Source: Actinomortierella ambigua (taxonomy: Eukaryota > Mortierellomycota > Mortierellomycetes > Mortierellales > Mortierellaceae). Taken from it: DNA of 64,000 nucleotides. Positions 55,225 through 64,000 of the stretch are shown piece after piece. A program made the translations under genes and the position numbers. The notes beneath the pieces were generated by a model. It did no database searches. It was not told where the DNA came from and saw nothing but the letters and a program-made list of their open reading frames with translations. How positions within the stretch are numbered: position 1 is the first letter of the stretch; each line of letters opens with the position of its first letter. Location of the stretch: the NCBI GenBank assembly GCA_016098155.1, contig JAAAJB010000100.1, positions 1 through 64,000 of the forward strand. Reading direction: 5' to 3'.

Positions 55225-56041
55225 CCTCCACGATCAGCAGTCACCGTTCTCTGCAGAATTCGCCATTGATGGCGACATTTTCAACACCCTGTGCTCACCC
55301 CCCATTCTCCAAAGTTTGTTTGTCAAAAAGCTGTTACACGCCCCCAACCCAGACCCCACACATCCAGAAGGAACAGCGAGGAACAATTGAGTACACAGTA
55401 CTCCCGCCACCATCACTTGCTCTTTGAGCTAAACTGCTGCAGCTGCAGGGCACGTTCACGCATTCGCACACACCTGAAATGCCACAAAACGATACCGACT
55501 TTACACAAAACTCTAACAAATCGAAGACCAAGAAAACAAAAAAGTTCCGTTTCAAAAGAATAATCAAGATGACCAACCATCTCTCAATGAGCTCCTTGTC
55601 GTCATTTTTAGCCTTTTTCTTTCTATCGGCAAGACGATGGGCTTGTCCTCTTGTTTGTGGCATCTAGGGAGAGATGAGCACGCCATCCACTCGCAATTGA
55701 TGATGGGCCAGTTCAAATCAGTTTTCTCACAACTTTAGGGGAGAGGGGGAACATGTTCACCAAGATCCATACTTTGCTTCATGGGAGCATCAATTTTTGT
55801 TTTGTTCCTCGCTAGCATCCTTTACAACCTTCTACTTTGCATTTTTCTGCTTCTCTCTTTTTTTATTTTTTATTTTATAGTACACACAAGCACCTCGTCC
55901 CCTCTTCTTCCTCTCATTTCTCTTTGCTTTTCAGGAACAGCGCTAGGACTTCAGGAATGATAAAAATCATGATCCAGGAACAATCAGCAACACCAGTGGC
56001 TAACGATCTCCTTGATCAGCAGGAAAAGAATGGCGACTGCC
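55225..56041. other. Intergenic
   Basis: A/T-rich low-complexity stretches (about 55858-55880). No gene seen. Confidence 0.5.
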
Positions 56042-56852
56042 CTACTCTCCATGCTTTAGGACTCGCGCAAAGTCCCGATAGTTGATATTACCATCGTGGT
56101 CCATGGTAGCACCCTTGAACATGATATCCACCTAGACGCAGAGGAGGGTACACGGATCAATACGAGTGAGCAGAGGGAGATCAAAGAGCATGCGTGGGAG
56201 ACTTTCCTTTGATCCCGCCGTGTAGAGTCGAATTCCCCCCCCCCCTTCTCTCCCTTTCTCTTTTCATCTCAGCCCAAGCCTAGACGGAACTGAACACCAA
56301 ACGCAACGTATCAGACGCACCTCTTCATCAGTCATTCTGTCGCCTACGGTTGTGAGCCATTCTCGTAGCTCCTCAGCGTTGACATAGCCTGTCCCCCCTT
56401 CGTCAAAGCTCTCAAGGGCTTGCAGGATCTCGTGCTCAGGATCAGTTCCGGATAGTTTTTCGCCCATTAGTGTCAGGAACATGGTGAAGTTGATGCTTCC
56501 AGGGGCCTCGCTGATCATCTCATCCACATAGACGTCGTCGTGGGGTTGGCCTACGACATGGCCGTATTGGCAGTCGACAGAGATGGAAGGATAGAAAAAA
56601 AAAAAAGTTAGCGCGCACTTTCAACGAGTGAGACTGGGTTCTTGACTCTTTCCACCTCGCTATGTCTCTCGCCCTTTTACCCATGGAAGCCAGCATGTCC
56701 TTGAGATCCTCGCGGTCGATGAAGCCATCCGTGTCATGGTCGATCATTGAAAACGCTTCCTTGAGCTCAACAATCTGCTTTTGATCAAACATGGCAAATA
56801 CATTGCTGTTTTGGCGAATCGCACGCTTAGCCTTCTTTTGCCTTCGTACAGA
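56042..56852 (-). CDS. Myosin regulatory light chain (EF-hand)
   Basis: Exons on the minus strand: 56852-56681, 56550-56321 and 56131-56042, giving 163 codons plus an initiator not included here. The N-terminus is basic ([22 protein letters not shown]), as in regulatory light chains; the Ser of QNSNVFAMF matches the light-chain-kinase site. EF-hand 1 ([13 protein letters not shown]) has a full set of ligands; the later hands ([24 protein letters not shown]) are partly degenerate. The motif [19 protein letters not shown] is characteristic. It binds the neck of type II myosin and works in cytokinesis. Exon 56852 begins with codon TCT after an AG, so the ATG lies in an upstream exon; see findings for a possible ATG-only exon at 57036-57038. 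Confidence 0.9.
56234..56245. repeat. Poly-C tract in the last intron of the myosin light chain gene
   Basis: Twelve Cs on the + strand (G on the coding strand). Confidence 0.9.
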
Positions 56853-57567
56853 CTATTTACAGAAAGAATAAAGAGGATGTCTTCTATCAGCTTCGCTATC
56901 TTTGATGAAGACGACACAACTTTGTCTAAACTATGGGCTGGGGCACGGGCTGGGTCACCCTGAAGATTCTCTTTGGACGTATGAACGTTTGGAACTGAGA
57001 CCACCACAACTGCATGCCCAACGAAGGTAAGTTACCATGATTTTCTGTGTTGAAACTACGAATTAAATGAAAGATAGAGAAGGTGCAGGTGGGGAAAAAA
57101 CGTCGGCGGTGGTGGTGGTCAATGGCGTGAAATGGGAGAAGAAACAGAATGGATGGTCCATTCTCATTCCTCCTTCTTATGGTACCTTTGTTTGCCCAGT
57201 TAGTCATAGAACGCCCACCTGTCATGCCCCTTGCCCCTTTTGCGTCGTTTGGCATGGATCACCCCTTTTTTAGTGAGGTCACAACCTGCTCCAGCCAAGA
57301 TCATGTGTCTGTTGGTATTGTTGACTGTTGAGGCCCCTGGCATGGAGCAGTGTAGTCTTGTGGGCGTGGCCATCGTTGTCATGATATCGCGGACGCTCAG
57401 CAACTAGCCTTTCTTCCTCTCTCTCTCTCTTTTTTTTTACAGCATTCATGGAATCTCCAAATTTGGAAAGCTTATTTCCTGGCCGGAACCATTGATGCAA
57501 AGAGTACTCGACGATCCAAATCGTCCTTCTTCCGTTTTCACTTGATTCGAATTGCAAAGGCGTGGAC
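56853..57567. other. Divergent promoter region
   Basis: Lies between the minus-strand light chain gene and the plus-strand mitochondrial gene. Apart from the possible first exon of the light chain gene, nothing seen. A CT/T-rich stretch lies at about 57415-57440. Confidence 0.5.
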
Positions 57568-58615
57568 ATGGCATCGGCTGGACTGATCGCGGCACTACAC
57601 AAAAGAGTAGCCAAGAGTGCGCTACTTCGGATCCACAGCAGTACGTCGACTACAGTCTCAACGGCACGCTGGACTCTGTCTCAGCCCTCGCAGACGGCTG
57701 GTGGAGCAGCCGCGCTTCGTGTACAAGCATACCCAGCCATCCGTACATTTTCCACCACTACCCGCCTTGCTCAACAGAGGCAGGATGGCAAGAAAGATGA
57801 TGAGCCATCCACGCCACCATCCACGTCCCTCGGAGCCTCCAAGCCAACTGTAGACACATCTGCTGTTCCTGATCCAACAGAGAACATCAAGTCGATTGAA
57901 GATCTCATCCATGAGTTCAACAAGCAGTCCAGCGCAACGCAAGCACAGCCCGAAGGAGCAACAGCATCAAGGACTGGTAACTCAAACGAGGACCAGGAGG
58001 GACGCCAACAACAGGATCATCAAGAAGACCAACAACAGCAACAGCAGCGGAACTGGTCGTCATGGCGCCAGAGCAAGTTTTGGCGGTACCTGTGGATAGT
58101 CTTTTACTGGTCATGTCTGGGCTCGTTGCCGATCCACCTGATGATGATCAAGAACGAAACAAAGACCGTGCAGGAGAAGCTTGAATGGAAGATTGCTGTG
58201 CTACAGGACATGCGTGATAAGCTGGCACGAGGCGAGTCCATTGAGGAAGAGGAGGCTTTGCTGGCGGTTGGCATGGATCGCAGCAAGCGTGAAATGCAGC
58301 ACCAGGTCGACGATCAGATGTTTGAGGAGTGTAAGTTCTACGCCAGATGTCTCGATCATTTTGAAGTAGATGGAAATTGACTTGGTTTACCAGGTTTTGA
58401 CCTCAAATCCTCTTTTTTTTTCCAATATCGTTACAGTGATCAAGTCAGCCGAGAAACTCGATATGGATGCTGGAAACAATACCAAAATGTTGATCAGCGA
58501 ACTACCACAACCAGCAGTACCAGAAGTTGCACCCACAGCAACACCAGCACCTACCCCTCAGCCGACAGTGCCAAGGAAACCTACGCCACCAAAATCGGAG
58601 AGGAGTTTCTTGTAA
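57568..58615 (+). CDS. Predicted mitochondrial inner-membrane protein, unknown
   Basis: Exons 57568-58330 and 58437-58615, 313 residues from the ATG at 57568. The N-terminus is rich in Arg, Ala and Ser without acids (LHKRVAKSALLRIHS, RTFSTTTRLAQQR), as in a mitochondrial presequence with a processing site near RTFSTT. A Gln-rich acidic middle part follows, then one transmembrane helix (YLWIVFYWSCLGSLPIHLMMI) and a coiled-coil-like segment (KLEWKIAVLQDMRDKLARGESIEEEEALL). A Pro/Thr-rich tail ends it. The layout suggests a single-pass assembly factor, but I do not recognise the family. Confidence 0.75.
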
Positions 58616-59133
58616 ACAAAAGAAAGAATGAAGCCATTGAAATTTTCATGCGAATGATACATAACAGCAATGAGATACGCTTTTTTAAAAAAAGGAGAGG
58701 GGAGAGTAGCGGGGAAGTTGAGATGAAGGACAATGAACGTTTACCATTGGCTCGAGGGATGCTTTCCTGGCGCGTGCCCTGGTGGCACCACTCTGCCGCT
58801 GCGTGGATTTTGAGAAGGGTGGCCTGATCTTGAACGGCATCGAACCATATTCGTTCGCTCAAACGGGGAAGCAATTTGAGGGCGGTAAAAAAAAAAGATT
58901 GCTCTGAGTAAAACTTGCAACGCGTTATCGGGCCACAAAACCTACCTCTGAGATGCCCACAGTCTTAGCAAGCAAGTACATACTGTTTCTTGTTTGTTGC
59001 GGTCGGTTGATAGTGATAACGGAGTCGTAGTGCAATGGCGCGGTTGGGTTGGGCATCGAACCATCTCTTTTTGTCGTTGTTCCCTTTTCGGGCACAGTTT
59101 TTGTTGGTAGAGTCACCCAACCACAAGACTTTT
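58616..59133. other. Intergenic
   Basis: Small A-tracts (58682, 58887). No gene seen. Confidence 0.5.
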
Positions 59134-59140
59134 TATAAAA
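59134..59140 (+). promoter_or_regulatory. Candidate TATA box of the thiolase gene
   Basis: TATAAAA 84 nt upstream of the ATG at 59224, followed by a CT-rich leader. Confidence 0.55.
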
Positions 59141-59223
59141 CCTTCTATTTCTCTTTCTCTTTCTCTCTTTCCCTTTTACCCTATCACTCTCGCACTCGTA
59201 CCTTCTCTACAACCCCTTCGACA

Positions 59224-61081
<1,858 letters not shown>

Positions 61082-61606
61082 AAAAAGTCTGAGACAAGAA
61101 ACTTGAGCACACTCTCTTTTTTTCATTTCATGCTAGATACCTATTTTGCGCTCCCACTTCTCTCCTCTCTTCTTCATAGACTCTTTGTTTCCGTTTCACG
61201 CCCTCCACATGGATGGCCTGGACCCACAATCCCTTGTACATAAAGCATATCAAAGTTTGCCATTGGATAGCTTTTCCCTACTGTTGTTGTCTCCAGCAAA
61301 CTTGCTTAGTGGTGACAACAACTATAATAATGTCTCTCCTCCCTTTTCTTTTTGCTCTTTTGTTTTACCATTTTTTTTCCCACTCTTTACTCTTTGCTAT
61401 TGTCCCCATCCTGATTAGCATTCGACATTCATCGTCTTTCTGATGCCAGCCGCATTCTAACCATCCTTCCGCCTTTCGTTCTCCAGGGACCAACTCTATT
61501 TTCAAGCACCGAACAAGAACGTATTTGTCCAGCAGACTGACAGTCGACCAGTCTCTTTTTTTTTTCCCTTTTCAATTCTGAAGCCACCCAGCAGCAACCA
61601 GCAAAC
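61082..61606. other. Intergenic
   Basis: Pyrimidine-rich, with poly-T at 61556-61565. No gene seen. Confidence 0.5.
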
Positions 61607-63877
61607 ATGCCTTTGTCGACACCCTCGACCCCAGGCAGCAGCAAGGGCAAGAGAGAGTCGAGCCATTACAGCCGCTTGAAGGGTAGCAGTAGTAGTATCC
61701 GAAGGACGAGACGTCGTGCCGCCACAGCCCCTGTTCAGACCCTCACAGCCTCCTCAGACGACGAGAGAGACGAGCTCTTTCGACCTTTCCCCGGCCGCAC
61801 TCGACGTCCACCCAGACGACGGCTTTCCGAAGCCCCGCCTCGACCTGAGCGCAGCCTCGACTACGAGCTGTACAAACAGCATGGGCAACGACCAGTGCGT
61901 CGCTACTTGGGACCATCCGATACACCCCCTGTCACAAGAGCACCCGCAACCAAGCCCTCGACGTGTCCAGCGAGCATACGACCGACGGCGGCCGCTCACC
62001 ATGTGCTGGCTTACGATATCCATGGTAGCGGCCATGGTGGTGGTGGTGATGTGATATCATATTCTTCTACTTCTTCTACCTCTTCCTCCAATTTTTTGTC
62101 TACCATTCTTGGGGTCTTTACTTCTTCGTCTTCAAAAGGGGCACGCGCACACCGTCACTCAATTGATAATTTCGCCCAATCTCCACAACAACACCAACAA
62201 CAACAGCGACAACAACAAAAAAAGGAGCAGCATTATCAACGACATAATCCTCCTGCATCTCTCCCCCGACACGATCGAAGCAGTAACACGCCTCCTCACC
62301 TCCACAAACGCAACACCAGCCAATCGTCAAGACACCTGCCTCTCCATCCTACGCCTCCTCCTACCATTCCTCCTTCGTCCATTCCCCCTTCCTCCATTCC
62401 TCTTCTTCCTCCTCCTCCTCCTCCTCTTTCTCTTCCGTCTTTGATTCCCATCCCCCCTCTTCCTCTCCTAGCTCCTCCAGCTTCTCCTCAGCTCGCCACG
62501 GCCACCACAACCACGGCCACAGCCACGGTGGCCGACCTGCGCGAGCCGCGTCGTACGTTCATCGAATGCCGCCGAGCCGCCGAGCGCGGTGAGGTCCAGG
62601 CACAGGTCGAGCTGGGCTGGATGTACGAGCATGGGTTCCGTATGCCACGCGATCATGTCCGGGCGCGTCGATGGTACCTTGCGGCGGCGGACGCGGGACA
62701 TGCGGGTGCTCAATTCCATCTTGGGATGCTGTATGAGGAGGATGAGGTAGAGAGGGGCGAGGGGGAGGGGGATCAAGATGTAGTAGGAGGAGGAGTAGTA
62801 GTAGTAGTAGTAGAGGAAGAAGAAAGGGGGAAGGAGAAGAAGGATGGAAGAAACGATGGAAGCGGCGATAACGGTGGCAAAGAAAATGAGCCCATGCTGA
62901 AAGAAGACAAAGACAAAGACAAAGAAGAAAAGAAGAAGACTAGGAAAGAGGAACAAGGAAAGGAGATCATGAGACAACAAAGCCAACACCAGGATCGACC
63001 CATGGGCAAGGACGGTCGCCAGCACTGTCAACAGCAGCGCCGCCAGAATATGACCCCCGCCTATGAGTGGTATGCCAAGGCGGCCAAGCAAGGTCTTGTC
63101 GGCGCTCAGTTCAAGATGGGCGACTACTATGACACCCTCGCTCACCAACACTCACCTTCGACGCAGCTATCAAGAACACTCTCCCGAAAACACAAAGAAG
63201 ACTCAGGGGCCTGGAACGAAGGCAAGGACAAGGAACTACAGCGCCCTGCCGCCATCGACAAGGCCGGCAAACAGCCAACGATCTTCGACGACCGCAAGGC
63301 CGTCAAGTGGTACCGACGAGCAGCCCTACAAGGCCATGCCGAGGCCCAATACCGACTCGGCGATATGTACGCGTCCGGCCGTGGGGTCTACCGTGAGACG
63401 AGCGAGGCCTATCGGTGGCTACGACGTGCGGCCGACCAGGACCATCAGCACGCGCAAGCGCAACTGGGCCGGTTGTTGCAACAGGGACAAGGGATCGATG
63501 GCAATGGTCAGGATGATGTCCAGGCCGTGGCGTGGTTCCGACGGGCGGCAGATCAGGGCAATGTCGAGGCCTGGTTCCGGCTGGGCGAGATGTATGAGCA
63601 AGGACGTGGGGTAGGCCAGGACGATTGCAAGGCCGTCGCATGTTATAGCCGAGCGAAGGATGGTGGCCATATGGCGGCGTTGAAGCGATATCAGAGCATG
63701 TACCGCCGTGGACGGGGCGTCCACCAGTTGCCGGTCGTGGGCCCGGACTGGATGAGGGTGTTGCCGAATTATGTGCTGGGATGCTTTGTGACCTGCCACC
63801 AGATTTTTAGGCTCGTGGCGGATCTGGAGAGCGAGGTCCTGGATTCAAGTACAAGTAGTAGCGAGTTGAGATGGTAG
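61607..63877 (+). CDS. Sel1-repeat protein with long low-complexity N-terminus
   Basis: Single exon, 756 residues. The first 310 residues are disordered: Arg/Ser-rich start, poly-Ser, poly-Gln, and a Pro/Leu-rich stretch at about 62350-62480. Sel1-like repeats begin near residue 320 (RAAERGEVQAQVELGWMYEHG), are interrupted by a long acidic/Val/Lys insert (about 62740-63000), and resume with AYEWYAKAAKQGLVGAQFKMGDYYD and several more units (AVKWYRRAALQGHAEAQYRLG, YASGRGVYRE, WFRRAADQGNVEAWFRLGEMYEQGRGVG). About seven units in all. There is no kinase domain. The architecture recalls fungal chitin-synthase regulators (Skt5/Chs4-like), which have Sel1 repeats after a disordered N-terminus; but the usual C-terminal CaaX box is not present (it ends SSSELRW). 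A scaffold role is likely. Confidence 0.8.
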   Translation: MPLSTPSTPGSSKGKRESSHYSRLKGSSSSIRRTRRRAATAPVQTLTASSDDERDELFRPFPGRTRRPPRRRLSEAPPRPERSLDYELYKQHGQRPVRRYLGPSDTPPVTRAPATKPSTCPASIRPTAAAHHVLAYDIHGSGHGGGGDVISYSSTSSTSSSNFLSTILGVFTSSSSKGARAHRHSIDNFAQSPQQHQQQQRQQQKKEQHYQRHNPPASLPRHDRSSNTPPHLHKRNTSQSSRHLPLHPTPPPTIPPSSIPPSSIPLLPPPPPPLSLPSLIPIPPLPLLAPPASPQLATATTTTATATVADLREPRRTFIECRRAAERGEVQAQVELGWMYEHGFRMPRDHVRARRWYLAAADAGHAGAQFHLGMLYEEDEVERGEGEGDQDVVGGGVVVVVVEEEERGKEKKDGRNDGSGDNGGKENEPMLKEDKDKDKEEKKKTRKEEQGKEIMRQQSQHQDRPMGKDGRQHCQQQRRQNMTPAYEWYAKAAKQGLVGAQFKMGDYYDTLAHQHSPSTQLSRTLSRKHKEDSGAWNEGKDKELQRPAAIDKAGKQPTIFDDRKAVKWYRRAALQGHAEAQYRLGDMYASGRGVYRETSEAYRWLRRAADQDHQHAQAQLGRLLQQGQGIDGNGQDDVQAVAWFRRAADQGNVEAWFRLGEMYEQGRGVGQDDCKAVACYSRAKDGGHMAALKRYQSMYRRGRGVHQLPVVGPDWMRVLPNYVLGCFVTCHQIFRLVADLESEVLDSSTSSSELRW

Positions 63878-64000
63878 TAGCCAACACTCTATCGTTCAAT
63901 TTTTTTTTTTTTTGGTTTCAAGTACGCTTTGAGTTTTATTATTGTGTCGCACAGAAGGGGATAGTGCGATGGAGGAGAGAGCAAAAAAAAATGAAACACT
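63878..64000. other. 3' flank of the Sel1-repeat gene
   Basis: Contains a poly-T tract at about 63900-63914; no further gene before the window ends. Confidence 0.5.

Overview
This is nuclear DNA of a filamentous fungus. Genes carry short GT-AG introns (about 60-320 nt), codons are used in a eukaryotic way, and there are poly-T/poly-A/poly-G tracts and a 10-N scaffold gap. The mix of gene families (TKL kinases with Sel1 repeats, BTB-BACK-TLDc proteins, small AIG1/IAN-like GTPases, F-box/LRR proteins) points to an early-diverging Mucoromycota lineage, most likely Mortierellomycotina. That placement is inferred from remembered family distributions, not from a search.

Layout. (1) 1-16.2 kb: four BTB-BACK-TLDc genes in tandem on the + strand. 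Copy 1 is cut by the window edge, copy 2 is intact, copy 3 has a frameshifting deletion, and copy 4 is divergent and carries the assembly gap in its last intron. A single-pass membrane protein gene lies between copies 1 and 2, a small secreted-protein gene between copies 3 and 4, and a decayed transposon-like reading frame on the - strand between the membrane protein and copy 2. (2) 16.2-21.4 kb: gene-poor and transposon-rich, with a decayed DDE (Tc1/mariner/IS630-type) transposase and a small Cys-rich protein gene. (3) 21.4-38.1 kb: an array of AIG1/IAN-like P-loop GTPases. It holds six intact genes, one relic, and one gene that fuses a TKL kinase to the GTPase but has an in-frame TAG between them. 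The array is built of repeated units: repeat block A + GTPases 1,2,3; block B + GTPases 4,5,6; block C + the kinase-GTPase fusion. GTPases 1/4, 2/5 and 3/6 are paired by tail type and sequence. (4) 39.5-41.1 kb: an F-box/LRR-type pseudogene. (5) 42.6-64 kb: mostly ordinary, intact genes: an S9 prolyl-oligopeptidase, a TKL kinase with about 15 Sel1 repeats, two F-box proteins, a 1-Cys peroxiredoxin, a myosin regulatory light chain, a mitochondrial membrane protein, an acetoacetyl-CoA thiolase and a Sel1-repeat protein.

Most interesting system. The GTPase array changes quickly: whole-unit duplication, inversion, tail swapping (hydrophobic anchor, basic amphipathic helix, about 30-residue tandem repeats), and fusion to a kinase whose nearest visible relative is the Sel1-repeat kinase 8 kb downstream. 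This resembles the modular effector + NTPase + variable-tail design of innate-immunity or self/non-self genes. That function is inference only.
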